64,000 nt of DNA from Imperialibacter roseus (lineage in GTDB: Bacteria; Bacteroidota; Bacteroidia; Cytophagales; Cyclobacteriaceae), in the NCBI RefSeq assembly GCF_032999765.1, contig NZ_CP136051.1, forward strand, positions 6,608,501-6,672,500. Reading direction: 5' to 3'. The notes beneath the pieces are model-generated. The model was not told the DNA's origin and did not search any database. It worked only from the letters and a program-made list of their open reading frames with translations. Below are positions 51,229 to 60,986 of this stretch, in pieces; the stretch's first letter is position 1; every line of letters begins with the position of its first letter. A program made the position numbers and the translations under genes.

Positions 51229-51456
51229 ATGAAAGCCTTTCTTTTAAGTCAAAAGCGCATTCTTTCGTCAGTCAGCCTGGCAGTATTGATTGTAGGTACG
51301 CTGATTTTCGCTTCTTGTGGCGGAGATGACGAAAACCCTACCTGTACTGGTTGCACGGCCGCAAGCCCATGGTCAAAAGCCGGAGCCGGTACCTGCTACG
51401 CTACGCAAACCGATTGCGAAAGAGCGGAAGGAGGTACCTGCGTGATCTGCAACTAG
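51229..51456 (+). CDS. Small Cys-rich lipoprotein, unknown function
   Basis: 75 residues: a long N-terminal signal ending LIFASC (lipobox Cys), then a short mature part with six further Cys (NPTCTGC, GTCYA, TDCERA, GTCVICN) that could make three disulfides, a knottin-like density. It ends six bases before the convergent stop of the WD40-caspase gene. I do not recognise a family. Confidence 0.7.
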   Translation: MKAFLLSQKRILSSVSLAVLIVGTLIFASCGGDDENPTCTGCTAASPWSKAGAGTCYATQTDCERAEGGTCVICN

Positions 51457-51462
51457 CAGCCG

Positions 51463-54400
51463 CTATTTGATCGACTGCTGTGCCTTATCTATGATCATGT
51501 CTGCCAACTGACTAGCATCCTTTGACGTTGCCTCTACATCAGCAATTTTCTTTTTGCCCTGAAACACTGCACCCACTGCTGATATGTTTTCTCCGTCTTC
51601 AGTATACCTTCCCCTGATCACATAAGCTTCGGGGAAAGTTTTTACGTCAACAAACATCACGCCCGCCTGGCTATTCTGCCCTTCAAGCTTCTTCAAACGC
51701 TGATCTATCAATTCGCCCAGCTGTAGGTCGTCAATAAACGACGCTTCATTTTGGAAAAGAGAAGCAGCCACGGCTGGCCTGTTGGCCTTCAACGCAATTT
51801 GCTTTCGCTGCTCGCCATTAAGCTCTCCAATGTCAAAGGTGTTGAGGTCGTTAGGCACTCTCACTTCTGGTTTTTGAATGCCGCCAATTTCTGAGGCCAG
51901 CTCGGGTACTTTTTGCGAAGCAAAATTGAAGAGACTAATAATGTCGATGTATCGGTCTTCTCTTAATGCCGGGCCTTTCATACCGTACAGTAGCGAGTAG
52001 GTGAGCAGGCCCTGATCGAAAGCAGAGGCTTCATAGCTCACCGCATCGGCAGCCGACCCGGCGATAATATAAAGCCCTGTCCGATCTTTTAGGGTCTCTA
52101 GGGCTCTTGCCTCTTCAGAGCTCATGGTGAAGCTGCTGCCCGAGAGGTTCTGTGCCAGCTGACCCGAATGACAGGCATCTATGATAAGCACCTGCCGGAT
52201 AGTAGGCACTTCCATAATCAACTTGGCGATCTCTTTGCTTGATAGGGAAAAATTAGCTCTTTCTTTATTACCGCTAACCTCCATGCTCGAAGCATCGGCC
52301 GTTAAGTAATAAAAGTCAGCGTCTTCTCCCTTATCAGCCACACCATGACCCGAAAGATAAACAACAAGATAGTCGTTTGATGTAGCCACATTTTTGATTT
52401 TTGCCAGCTCCGAAACGAGGTTCACTTTTGTAGGCTTGTCGTGGCCTGGCAGGGTAGAAAGCAACTTAATGCTCACATTCTCTTTCCCGAAATGACTCTC
52501 AGAACTCAGCTTTATGGCGCCATAGAAGTCTTCAGCATCTTTCGCTGCATATTTCAAGTCCATGTCGTTTCCCTGGTAATCTGAAACGCCCGCCACTATG
52601 CCATATACTTTTGATGGTGTGGCACCGCCAACTTTGTTCTCGTCGATCAGGTAAACACTCTTCTCAGGGCTTGAGAGGTAGCCATCCTGGTTGTAGGCCT
52701 TTACTGTAATCTTGTTAAGTCCTCCTTTTTTGATGTAGGGATGATTTTCAATGCCGTAGTCGAAGCTTGCAAAACCATCTGTAGTGGTCGATACATCTCT
52801 TGACTCATTAATCACCTCCTTGCCATTGATGAAAATCACAATTCGCCCGATGCCACCTCCCTGGTCATTCAGGTTGATCCCCAGCTTACCGTTATTTTGC
52901 TCGGGATGTGCCAGCTTTATTTCCGGGTAGAGATCAAAGCCGTCCAGCTTCGGAGATAGCCGGATGGGGTCTTTATGAAAGCCAAGTAGTTTTGGTAAAA
53001 GGTAAGGCTCATAAAATTTGTCTTTCATTTGCTCCAGGGCAATGGACTCCTTACCAACCGAGTAATGTATTTGTGAAATAGCTTCTCTTGAAGCATCAAA
53101 CAGCCCATCGCCAGCCACCACTGCCCAATCAGTTGCACTTAAAGGCGTCAGGGTTGCCAGCTCTTTCTTGTCGCTCATTGACCAGCATTTGATCAGCCCA
53201 TCGAAGCTGGAGGAAAAAAGCACCTCTCCAGAGCTGCTGAATGCCAGCCCTGAAACAGCTGCCGAATGGCCTTTCAGTTGGAAGGCTTCAGCACCTTTTT
53301 CAAGATCCCAGAAAGTGATGCTATAATCACCCTGGCTGCTTCCTTTACTGATTACATTGGAGAGCGTAACAAGGTGCTTACCGGTAGGGTCAAACTTCAA
53401 CTTTGTGATAGTTTTGCCGTCCGGTACGGCTATCTTTTTCACCGCTTTATCGCTGCCCATATCGATAAGCTGGAGGCTGGTTCCTTTGTTTTTAACAACG
53501 GCTCCAATCCATTTTCCATCGGCGCTTACTTCGAAATATTGAAGGCCATCAATTTTAATTGCATTTTGCTTTTTGAAATTCTCAGTATCATAGAAGGTAA
53601 TGCCAGCCGAAGCATCTTGAGCCAGTAGCAGCTTCCCATCAGGCGTTAAGCGTTGATCAAAGCTTTCTTTTAGTTTGATTACTTTGGGTTTCTTGCCGCT
53701 TTTAATTGAAAAAATGCCTGTGCCATTGTCTACCTTTTTGATAATGCGTTGGTCATCGGCTGTTACTTCCAGATAGGGGTAGGTGAGTTTCTCACCTGTG
53801 GCTCTGCTGTACACCACCGCATCATATTTGGTGTCCCAGGCAGATACAGTTCCATTTTGTTGCACGCCTGCCAGCAGATACTGGTTGGTTCCGAAGGCAA
53901 GGCCGATAACTGGTGCAGAGGCAGTTTTGAGCTGTTTAGGAGCAGTGGCGCCTGTCAGGTCGAATAGCACAACGCCATCATTTCTGCCGACAGCTAGCTG
54001 CGTGCCGCTTTTATTAATCGCCAGAGAAAGGATTTTGGTGGCAAGTCCGACAAAGGCACCATTGTACTTCTCTGTGGCCAGGTCGTAAACATGAATTCCG
54101 CCCTGATAGTCGGGTAGAAATAGTTCCCTCCCGTTGGCCGAAAAGATCGCTGTTTGCAGCCCGATGGCACTGCCTGATTGTTCGAGTAAAGCTGTTGGGA
54201 TTTGTATTTTGTCAGAGGCTTCTTCACCACCTGACAGCGGATAAAAGTGGACGTTCCTGTCGCTACCTCTCCCGGTTAATACCAGCAAGTCTTTCGATGC
54301 ATGCATACTGATAATTCGTGGTAGAGGTGACTTGTTTTGCGAAACGATCATGTTGGTTCGATAGCGGAATATCTCGCCGTCTCCAGTCACGTAAATCCAG

Positions 54401-55026
54401 GAATCTTCTTCCGCACCTGGCACAATGCCAGTTACAGCCTTTGCCGAATTGGTAACAATGGTAGCCGCTTCAGCGCCCGGTTGACGCATAGCCAGGGTGC
54501 CATCATCGCAACCGAGGGCAAGCTTGCCTGCAGCGTTCCAGGTGAAGCTGGTGATTTTCTTCTCCTTCAATTCAACACTATAAGTTTCTTGAGGCTTGTT
54601 CGCTGTAATCACCGATAGCTTGCCAGTAGTGGTAAGAGCACCCAATAATTTCCCTTCTGCGTCAAATTGAATTTGAGTAACGCTTCCTTCCACATCGGCA
54701 ATACCTGCGATTTTCCAGTCCGACTGATGACGGATCACAATTTTACCAGACGCATCTGCTGTAGCGAGATATTTCCCATCAGCTGAGGCACTAATTGACG
54801 TAATGGTGCTATTGTGCCCTTCCAAAAAAGTGACTACTGTTTTTGTCTGGATATCCCAAACGGTTACTTCTGAGCCTCCATCAATGCTGTACAGATAGGT
54901 GTTGGAGGGATCCGTTGCCAAACCAATCACCGGGTTGGTGTGGCCAATTGGCACAATGAGCTTAGGTAGCTGGGCTCCTGCAACAAATGAAGTCAAGAAA
55001 AATAGGAAACTTAGGACGAGTCTCAT
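51463..55026 (-). CDS. Exported WD40-repeat protein with C-terminal caspase-like (C14) peptidase domain
   Basis: 1187 residues. Signal peptide (1-18, ending FVAGAQ). Two blocks of WD40 repeats (about 25-640; for example VIGLATDPSNTYLYSIDGGSEVTVWD, VSGLAFSSSGEVLFSSSFDGLIKCW). A beta-sandwich linker (about 720-780). Caspase domain from about 800: YGIVAGVSDYQG, catalytic His (about 892) in VVYLSGHGVAD and catalytic Cys (about 951) in LIIDACHSGQ. The C-terminal about 120 residues resemble a surface-exposed lipoprotein-associated domain. The peptidase would act outside the cytoplasm, unlike the intracellular defence caspases; its substrate is unknown. Confidence 0.88.
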   Translation of the reverse strand: MRLVLSFLFFLTSFVAGAQLPKLIVPIGHTNPVIGLATDPSNTYLYSIDGGSEVTVWDIQTKTVVTFLEGHNSTITSISASADGKYLATADASGKIVIRHQSDWKIAGIADVEGSVTQIQFDAEGKLLGALTTTGKLSVITANKPQETYSVELKEKKITSFTWNAAGKLALGCDDGTLAMRQPGAEAATIVTNSAKAVTGIVPGAEEDSWIYVTGDGEIFRYRTNMIVSQNKSPLPRIISMHASKDLLVLTGRGSDRNVHFYPLSGGEEASDKIQIPTALLEQSGSAIGLQTAIFSANGRELFLPDYQGGIHVYDLATEKYNGAFVGLATKILSLAINKSGTQLAVGRNDGVVLFDLTGATAPKQLKTASAPVIGLAFGTNQYLLAGVQQNGTVSAWDTKYDAVVYSRATGEKLTYPYLEVTADDQRIIKKVDNGTGIFSIKSGKKPKVIKLKESFDQRLTPDGKLLLAQDASAGITFYDTENFKKQNAIKIDGLQYFEVSADGKWIGAVVKNKGTSLQLIDMGSDKAVKKIAVPDGKTITKLKFDPTGKHLVTLSNVISKGSSQGDYSITFWDLEKGAEAFQLKGHSAAVSGLAFSSSGEVLFSSSFDGLIKCWSMSDKKELATLTPLSATDWAVVAGDGLFDASREAISQIHYSVGKESIALEQMKDKFYEPYLLPKLLGFHKDPIRLSPKLDGFDLYPEIKLAHPEQNNGKLGINLNDQGGGIGRIVIFINGKEVINESRDVSTTTDGFASFDYGIENHPYIKKGGLNKITVKAYNQDGYLSSPEKSVYLIDENKVGGATPSKVYGIVAGVSDYQGNDMDLKYAAKDAEDFYGAIKLSSESHFGKENVSIKLLSTLPGHDKPTKVNLVSELAKIKNVATSNDYLVVYLSGHGVADKGEDADFYYLTADASSMEVSGNKERANFSLSSKEIAKLIMEVPTIRQVLIIDACHSGQLAQNLSGSSFTMSSEEARALETLKDRTGLYIIAGSAADAVSYEASAFDQGLLTYSLLYGMKGPALREDRYIDIISLFNFASQKVPELASEIGGIQKPEVRVPNDLNTFDIGELNGEQRKQIALKANRPAVAASLFQNEASFIDDLQLGELIDQRLKKLEGQNSQAGVMFVDVKTFPEAYVIRGRYTEDGENISAVGAVFQGKKKIADVEATSKDASQLADMIIDKAQQSIK

Positions 55027-55254
55027 TACAGTATCTTTTAGAAAGTGAAACCTGATAATGCAATTTAGCTAAAAGTATGCCGCAATGTATTGCGCTTTAT
55101 TTTTAACTTGTAAGGGACAATTAACTTAGGTTCTACAACGAATTCGAGGAAGCCCAAAGGAGTCATAACAATCAGGTAATAATTATTTAAAATGCACCTT
55201 TCTTCGTTTTGAAAAGAAGGCATTTACTTTCCCGTTTCATCCCAACCTAACCAA

Positions 55255-56319
55255 ATGAACGAAGCTAAGCTGGTCTACAAAAATCTCGATGAGTTGTTCG
55301 AACGAGCTCCGTCATTTCCGATTAATAAGAAGAGTAAATTCGTAATTTTTAGTGACCTACACATGGGGGATGGGAGCTCCAAAGATGACTTTCTTCCAAA
55401 TTCCAACCTCTTCATTCAATCAGTAAGAGATTACTACATTCCTAAAGGGTTTTCCATGGTTTTGAATGGTGACATTGAAGAGCTCCAAAGGTTTTCTTTG
55501 AAAAAAATAGCGAAACAATGGGCTGAAGTTTATGAGCTATTTGATGAAGTAAATAAAAATAACCTACTCATAAAGACAGTTGGCAACCACGACCTCACAC
55601 TGGTGAATGAGCCAGAGCAACCGTTCCAGTACGAACTGTACGAGTCGGCCAAACTGATGTACAAGGACAATCCCATCTTTATTTTTCACGGCCACCAGGC
55701 TTCCAAAAAATATCAGAAAAGCAACAGGCTTATTGGCTTCACACTGAAATACATAGCCAACCCGCTTCGAATCAAAAACTTCTCGGTGGCGCACGACAGC
55801 CGAAAGCAATACAAAATCGAAAGGCGGGTCTATAATTATTCAGTCTTTAATAAAATTGCTTCGGTGATCGGTCATACGCACCGCCCGCTGTTTGAATCAC
55901 TGTCAAAAGCGGAGCGACTTAAGTACAAAATAGAGCAGTTGTGCAGGGAGCTTGTTGGATTGAAGGAGGGAGAGGAGCCTTTGATTTTGAAGAGCATTAA
56001 GGCCTACAAAAAGGAGTTGAAAGCTATTTATAGCAAGAAGCTCCCCATTCTGGAAATCGGCAACCTGTATCATTCCATTTTTCACATTCCCGTTCTTTTC
56101 AACTCGGGCACGGTAATCGGGAAGCGTGGTATCACCTGCCTTGAGATTGAAAACGGCTCAATATCTCTGATCCATTGGTTCGACCAGAAGACAACCGAAA
56201 AATACCTGAGACAAACTGGCTACAATCCGGAACAGCTGGGAGATACGGATTTTTACAGAATGGTCATTAACAAAGAAGACTTGGATTATATCTTCACCCG
56301 CATCAAGGTTTTGTCTTGA
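55255..56319 (+). CDS. Calcineurin-like metallophosphoesterase
   Basis: 354 residues with the five metallophosphoesterase motifs in order: IFSDLHMGDG, VLNGDIEE, VGNHD, FHGHQ, GHTHRP. These ligate a di-metal centre. Sequence is reminiscent of UDP-2,3-diacylglucosamine hydrolase-like or phosphodiesterase enzymes in general. A helical insert (KIEQLCRELVGLKEGEEP) follows the GHTH motif. Substrate unknown. Confidence 0.85.
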   Translation: MNEAKLVYKNLDELFERAPSFPINKKSKFVIFSDLHMGDGSSKDDFLPNSNLFIQSVRDYYIPKGFSMVLNGDIEELQRFSLKKIAKQWAEVYELFDEVNKNNLLIKTVGNHDLTLVNEPEQPFQYELYESAKLMYKDNPIFIFHGHQASKKYQKSNRLIGFTLKYIANPLRIKNFSVAHDSRKQYKIERRVYNYSVFNKIASVIGHTHRPLFESLSKAERLKYKIEQLCRELVGLKEGEEPLILKSIKAYKKELKAIYSKKLPILEIGNLYHSIFHIPVLFNSGTVIGKRGITCLEIENGSISLIHWFDQKTTEKYLRQTGYNPEQLGDTDFYRMVINKEDLDYIFTRIKVLS

Positions 56320-56380
56320 TGGCAAAATGCCAGGAATGAAAAGCGGAAAGTTGTTTTGCTTGCCACCGCTGCCAATCCGT

Positions 56381-56860
56381 TTATCTCGACAGCAATTTAT
56401 TGAGGCTGACTTCTTCTTTTACATTCACAGGGTATTTCGACGACCAGCCTGCGATGCTTGTTTTAATTTCGCCGGTAAACTGCAAAGGCACTTTTTTGCC
56501 CAGCAGATAGGCCAGCCCGTCTTTTTCAACAATTTTCTGGATTTCAGCCATAACCAGTATGCCCTGAAATGGGACTACAAATTCCTTTTTTGCACCTGCC
56601 TTTACTACTTTAACCTCCCTTAAAGAGGCCACTTTAGCAGACTCAATTTCGATCTGTAGCTGAATTTCTTTGATGCTTACACCAAAAGAGTTCGGGTTAT
56701 ATAACAGTGCTTCCCCTCTAACTTGCGTTTCATTATTGACAACGGGGCCGAAAGTAAGCTTTTGGAACCTGATCAGCTCAGCGGGTTCTGCTTGCTTGCA
56801 ACTCCAGCCCAAAAAAAGGATTGAACAAAATATTAAATTATTTACCAGGGCTTTTCTCAT
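56381..56860 (-). CDS. LEA type 2-family lipoprotein
   Basis: 159 residues, lipoprotein signal (FLGWSC). The mature part has the LEA14/WHy pattern FGPVVNNETQVRGEALLYNPNSFGVSIKEIQLQIEIE, a beta-sandwich seen in desiccation-response proteins and in many bacterial lipoproteins. Probably a periplasmic binding or structural protein. Divergent from the GDPD gene. Confidence 0.8.
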   Translation of the reverse strand: MRKALVNNLIFCSILFLGWSCKQAEPAELIRFQKLTFGPVVNNETQVRGEALLYNPNSFGVSIKEIQLQIEIESAKVASLREVKVVKAGAKKEFVVPFQGILVMAEIQKIVEKDGLAYLLGKKVPLQFTGEIKTSIAGWSSKYPVNVKEEVSLNKLLSR

Positions 56861-57027
56861 AGTTCCGTTTCGTGGCTCAAATTAAAAGATTATTTTTCGG
56901 CTATCTAATTCATTTTCAAATTCGAAGAAGCTCAGTCGGAATAACACTATTCTTCCTCAACCGTTTATACCTGTTCAAATTCGTCGAAAACTTTATGTCA
57001 AACACTTCCACAAGGTCTTACTCAAAA

Positions 57028-57912
57028 ATGATGCGCAATATTTTATGTTTTGGTTTAGCCGCCTTTTTGTTTTCATGCACCCCTCAGGTTCCATCGTTCG
57101 ATTGGCAAGGCCACCGGGGTGCTAGAGGGCTTATGCCTGAGAACACTATACCGGCTTTTTTGAAGGCCATGGAATACGATATCAAAACACTCGAGATGGA
57201 CGTGGTCATAACGGCCGACAACATGGTAGTAGTGTCTCACGATTCATTTCTGTCACCAACTTTTTGCACCGACTCTTTGGGCAGCCCTATTTCAGAAGGG
57301 TCTGAAATGAAGTGGAATATTTATCAAATGCGAAGCGATGAACTCGCAATGTTCGATTGTGGCAGTAAGCTTCATCCGGGGTTCCCTGATCAGGAAAAAA
57401 TGAAAGTTAATAAGCCGCTTTTGTCGGAAGTGTTCAAAGCAGTGGATCAATATGCCGATGACAAAGGCCTCAACATCCCTTTCTATAATATCGAATTGAA
57501 GTCAGACGAGGAGGGAGACCATATATACCACCCCGAGCCAAGTGTGTTTTGCGAACTTGTGTACGCTGAAATCAATGGCAAGGTGCCTTTCGACAAATTG
57601 ACCATCCAGTCATTTGATTTTCGGATACTTCGTTATTTTCATGAAACCTATCCTGAAGTGAAACTATCTGTGCTCGTCGGGAATGACCTGTCCGTCGAAG
57701 AAAACCTCAGCGAACTGGGCTTCACCCCTGCAGTTTATAGCTGCTATTTCAAAAGATTGACTGCCGACGATGTTCTATTTTTACACGGCAAAGGCCTTGA
57801 GGTAATCCCCTGGACGGTAAATGAGGTGTCGGAAATGCAGGAGCTCATCAAAATGGGCGTCGACGGCATTATCACCGACTACCCTAACCTCATCGAACAG
57901 GTAGCTTCATAA
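57028..57912 (+). CDS. Glycerophosphodiester phosphodiesterase lipoprotein
   Basis: I chose the ATG at 57028 because it begins a lipoprotein signal (LAAFLFSC). Earlier in-frame starts (56872, 56995) put a non-signal N terminus before it. GDPD motifs: GHRGARGLMPENT, LEMDVVIT, VSHDSFLS, YNIELKSDE, IQSFDFRILR, VIPWTVNE, GIITDYPN. It hydrolyses glycerophosphodiesters to glycerol-3-P and an alcohol, here in the periplasm. Upstream of the PfkB gene by 52 bases. Confidence 0.88.
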   Translation: MMRNILCFGLAAFLFSCTPQVPSFDWQGHRGARGLMPENTIPAFLKAMEYDIKTLEMDVVITADNMVVVSHDSFLSPTFCTDSLGSPISEGSEMKWNIYQMRSDELAMFDCGSKLHPGFPDQEKMKVNKPLLSEVFKAVDQYADDKGLNIPFYNIELKSDEEGDHIYHPEPSVFCELVYAEINGKVPFDKLTIQSFDFRILRYFHETYPEVKLSVLVGNDLSVEENLSELGFTPAVYSCYFKRLTADDVLFLHGKGLEVIPWTVNEVSEMQELIKMGVDGIITDYPNLIEQVAS

Positions 57913-57927
57913 TTATAAGGTATTCAC

Positions 57928-57935
57928 TACCTTTG
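57928..57935 (+). promoter_or_regulatory. -7 element before the PfkB-family kinase gene
   Basis: TACCTTTG matches TAxxTTTG exactly, 29 bases before the ATG. There is no perfect TTTG at -33. It suggests the kinase has its own promoter despite the close GDPD gene. Confidence 0.55.
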
Positions 57936-57964
57936 CCCGCTGTAAAAAATAGCTGTTGATATAA

Positions 57965-58963
57965 ATGAAAAAGACTTACGACGTTTTTGGTATCGGGAAT
58001 GCCCTGGTGGACATTGTTTTTGATGCTGATAATAGCTTTCTGGAAAAATATAAAGTAGAAAAGGGCTTGATGACGCTGGTGGATGAAGCCCGTCAACATG
58101 AACTTATTGAAGCACTTCACCTTGACGAAAACATGATGCAGTGCGGAGGCTCAGCAGCTAATACCATTATCGGCACAAGTCAGTTTGGCGGAAAATGCTA
58201 CTATGCCTGCAAAGTCGCCAATGATAAATTTGGACACTTTTACCTTGAAGATCTACGAAAAAACGGCGTTGACACCAACCTGACTGACGCTACAGCCCCG
58301 GAGGGGATCACTGGAAAGTGCCTGGTAATGGTGACTGACGATGCTGATCGCACGATGAATACTTTCCTTGGTATTACTTCCAACTTTTCTAACGCTGAAA
58401 TCGACGAAAGAGCCTTAAAGGACTCACAGTACCTCTATATTGAAGGCTACCTGGTGACAAGCGAGACCGGCCTTGAGGCAATGAAACATGCTAAGAAAAT
58501 AGCCGAAGAAAATGGCGTGAAAGTAGCATTGACGTTTTCTGACCCAAGCATGGTGAAGTACTTCAAGACTCAAATGGAAGAAGTTGTGGGCGCAAGTGTC
58601 GATCTGCTCTTTTGCAACGAAGAGGAGGCAATGCTCTTCACTGGAAAGAACAACATTCTCCATGCCAGGGAGGAGTTAAAAAAGGCCGCAAAAAAATTCG
58701 CCATCACGCAAGGGAAAAACGGTGCTATGATCTACGATGGAGATACTTTCATCGATATTGAGCCATACAAAGTAAATGCGGTGGACACCGTAGGAGCTGG
58801 AGACATGTTCTCAGGTGCTTTTCTTTACGGAATCACGCATGGCCACTCAATTGCCGAAGCGGGAAAAATGGCCAGCCTGGCTTCGTCTAAAGTAGTTTCG
58901 CAGTACGGCCCCCGACTGGAGTGGCACCAGGTAAAGGAAATAATGAATCACCTGTTCGAATAG
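57965..58963 (+). CDS. PfkB-family sugar/adenosine kinase
   Basis: 332 residues. Ribokinase-fold signatures: N-terminal FGIGNALVDIVF, GGSAANTIIG (substrate lid), TGKCLVMV, LFCNEEEA, TQGKNGA and the catalytic DTVGAGDMFSGAFLYG with Asp as base. The overall pattern is closest to adenosine kinase-like PfkB proteins of the phylum. Terminates at a hairpin located in the convergent M61 gene. Confidence 0.85.
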   Translation: MKKTYDVFGIGNALVDIVFDADNSFLEKYKVEKGLMTLVDEARQHELIEALHLDENMMQCGGSAANTIIGTSQFGGKCYYACKVANDKFGHFYLEDLRKNGVDTNLTDATAPEGITGKCLVMVTDDADRTMNTFLGITSNFSNAEIDERALKDSQYLYIEGYLVTSETGLEAMKHAKKIAEENGVKVALTFSDPSMVKYFKTQMEEVVGASVDLLFCNEEEAMLFTGKNNILHAREELKKAAKKFAITQGKNGAMIYDGDTFIDIEPYKVNAVDTVGAGDMFSGAFLYGITHGHSIAEAGKMASLASSKVVSQYGPRLEWHQVKEIMNHLFE

Positions 58964-58964
58964 T

Positions 58965-60665
58965 TTACCCAATCAGCCAACCCTTAAAAAGAGAAGACTC
59001 AACGGTTGTTGGGTCTTTTTTCTTTTCAAGAGAGTAGCTTTCGTAAAATGGCCCGCCAGTCGGAATAGAAAGATCAATAGTCCTGCCGTATCTTTTGATT
59101 CTAATTGTAGAATCGGCCGCAAAAACAGTTAACATTTTGTCAGTAGCAGTTTCTGAGTTCACATTCACGATCTCATCATCGACTGACAGCATTTCGAACG
59201 CTCTGCTTTCAGGATGTACATGAGAAACCACAAACCTGTCTGAGTCAGACCTTACTTTGAAGCCCAGCTCCCTTTCGTGAAAAGCGTCAGGAAGCTTCTT
59301 TTGCAGAGCCAGCCCAAACTGGTCAGCCAGAATGCCAAGTTCATTTTCAATTGGCTCATTTCCATCCACAAACTTATCGAAGAAGTCTTGAAGTGGATGA
59401 GCGGCCAATTTTTCTGCAATGTTTTGAATATCGTTTTTCTCGTAGGGCTTTCCCGATTTATACAAATCTTCCCAAAGAGCCCGCATCACGTCGTCCATCG
59501 AATGCTTCCCTTTGCTTAAAATCCTGATCGTCAAATCAAGCATAAGCGCAATGATGGCCCCCTTCACATAAATCGACACCTTTCTGTTAGGCACACCAGC
59601 CTGGTAGCCGTCCAGCCATAGATCGAACGACGACTCCGCCACCGATTGATTGAACCTGCCAAAGTTTTGAAAGTGACGGCTGAGAAGTTTATTCAGCTCA
59701 TTCAAATACCATTCTTCGTCGTAAACGCCACTCCTTACCAGCATCAGGTCGCCATAGTAGGTAGTAAAACCCTCTGCTACATAGCCCGTTTCAAAATAAT
59801 TCTCCTTCGAAAAGTCGTACGGCTGAAGCTCTGCGGGGCGAATCCTGGTAATGTTCCATGCATGAAAAAGCTCGTGCGACGATATGCCGAGCAGCTTTTC
59901 ATAAAAGCTCGCAGTATGCTCTCCGGTGCACGGCCCTAGAGTAATAACAGTAGAATTAGCATGCTCCACACCATGATAGGCCTGGTGAGGAAGAAATTGA
60001 AGCAAAAAGTGATAGTCTGCGATTGGCAAGTCACCAAAAAGCCGTAACTGAGTGGTTGTAAACTTTCGGAAGTCATCCAACATCTGGGTCGGTTTCGCAT
60101 CCGTCAATCCATGATGCCAGATATGAAAAGTGATTCCGCCAACTTCATAGATCAGGTGAGTTAACGATGGGCTTGCAATAAACGGACTGTCGGCCAATTC
60201 GTAAAAACTTTCTGCCAGCAGCCGGCGGCCTTCTTTTTTCAACCCAGTGGCCACTTCATAGTGGTCCGGTAGCTTCAGAAGCAATTCAACGGGCGCTGTC
60301 ATTCTATCTGGCAAATACATCAAACAGTTAACAGGGTTTACGTAAAGCTGGTCATCATGAAGCCATGAGTTGCCAGCGTCCATTTTATATGCATAATATT
60401 GATAACTTATTTCAACAGACTGCTTGCTCTTTGAGAAAAATGCCCAACCACTTTTGTTTGTTTTTTTGATCTTCAGCACTCCATCCACCGAACCTTTTGC
60501 CGAGACACGTAAAATATTCTTGGCAAAATCCCCCAACTCATAGCGCCCGGGTCTCCACGTTGGCAGCCTAACTTCCACGTTTTGGGCCGTATTAGCCTCA
60601 AAAGTCATGACAATATTTATAAGGTGGCTGAGCGGGTTGTTGTAACTAACTGTATATCTGATCAT
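58965..60665 (-). CDS. M61-family (glycyl aminopeptidase-like) zinc peptidase with PDZ domain
   Basis: 566 residues with no signal peptide. N-terminal beta domain (about 1-160: VRLPTWRPGRYELGDFAKN); gluzincin zinc motif SSHELFHAWN (HExxH) followed by the third ligand Glu in VAEGFTTYYGDL; and a C-terminal PDZ-like segment (SRAFEMLSVDDEIVNVN). It cleaves N-terminal Gly/Ala residues in the known members. The last 30 bases of the gene contain a terminator for the opposite strand. Confidence 0.88.
   Translation of the reverse strand: MIRYTVSYNNPLSHLINIVMTFEANTAQNVEVRLPTWRPGRYELGDFAKNILRVSAKGSVDGVLKIKKTNKSGWAFFSKSKQSVEISYQYYAYKMDAGNSWLHDDQLYVNPVNCLMYLPDRMTAPVELLLKLPDHYEVATGLKKEGRRLLAESFYELADSPFIASPSLTHLIYEVGGITFHIWHHGLTDAKPTQMLDDFRKFTTTQLRLFGDLPIADYHFLLQFLPHQAYHGVEHANSTVITLGPCTGEHTASFYEKLLGISSHELFHAWNITRIRPAELQPYDFSKENYFETGYVAEGFTTYYGDLMLVRSGVYDEEWYLNELNKLLSRHFQNFGRFNQSVAESSFDLWLDGYQAGVPNRKVSIYVKGAIIALMLDLTIRILSKGKHSMDDVMRALWEDLYKSGKPYEKNDIQNIAEKLAAHPLQDFFDKFVDGNEPIENELGILADQFGLALQKKLPDAFHERELGFKVRSDSDRFVVSHVHPESRAFEMLSVDDEIVNVNSETATDKMLTVFAADSTIRIKRYGRTIDLSIPTGGPFYESYSLEKKKDPTTVESSLFKGWLIG
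58995..59026 (+). terminator. Terminator of the PfkB kinase gene, inside the 3' end of the M61 gene
   Basis: AGACTCAAC / GTTGGGTCT (9-bp stem, one G-U), loop GGTT, followed by TTTTTTCTTTT on the plus strand. It is also part of the convergent M61 coding sequence. Confidence 0.75.
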
Positions 60666-60701
60666 TTTTTAATAATTCCCAACTATTCTTTCTCTTCCTT
60701 G

Positions 60702-60732
60702 TTTGCAATTAATTAAAAGCTCTTTAACTTTG
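60702..60732 (+). promoter_or_regulatory. Promoter of rpmH-rnpA
   Basis: TTTG (60702-60705) and TAACTTTG (60725-60732) with a 19-base spacer, an exact match to the Bacteroidota consensus. The rpmH ATG follows 80 bases downstream. Confidence 0.8.
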
Positions 60733-60812
60733 CAGCCCGTAATTTTTCTGAAGAACTACAATTGTATGCCTCGGAAAGATACTTTAAGTTAGGCAAAGAA
60801 GAATAGATAGAT

Positions 60813-60971
60813 ATGAAAAGGACATTTCAGCCCTCAGTAAGAAAGAGAAAGAACAAGCACGGCTTCAGAGAAAGAATGTCGACTGCTAATGGTCGTAGGG
60901 TGTTGGCTGCCAGAAGGGCCAAAGGAAGAAAAAGACTGACTGTGTCTGACGAGCGTCGTCACAAGAAATAA
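60813..60971 (+). CDS. rpmH: 50S ribosomal protein L34
   Basis: 52 residues, short and highly basic: [18 protein letters not shown] ... [23 protein letters not shown]. It is the standard L34 sequence and is followed by rnpA, the usual order. The start is preceded by a purine-rich site (AGATAGAT). Confidence 0.96.
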   Translation: MKRTFQPSVRKRKNKHGFRERMSTANGRRVLAARRAKGRKRLTVSDERRHKK

Positions 60972-60986
60972 ATCTTCACTGCTTTT

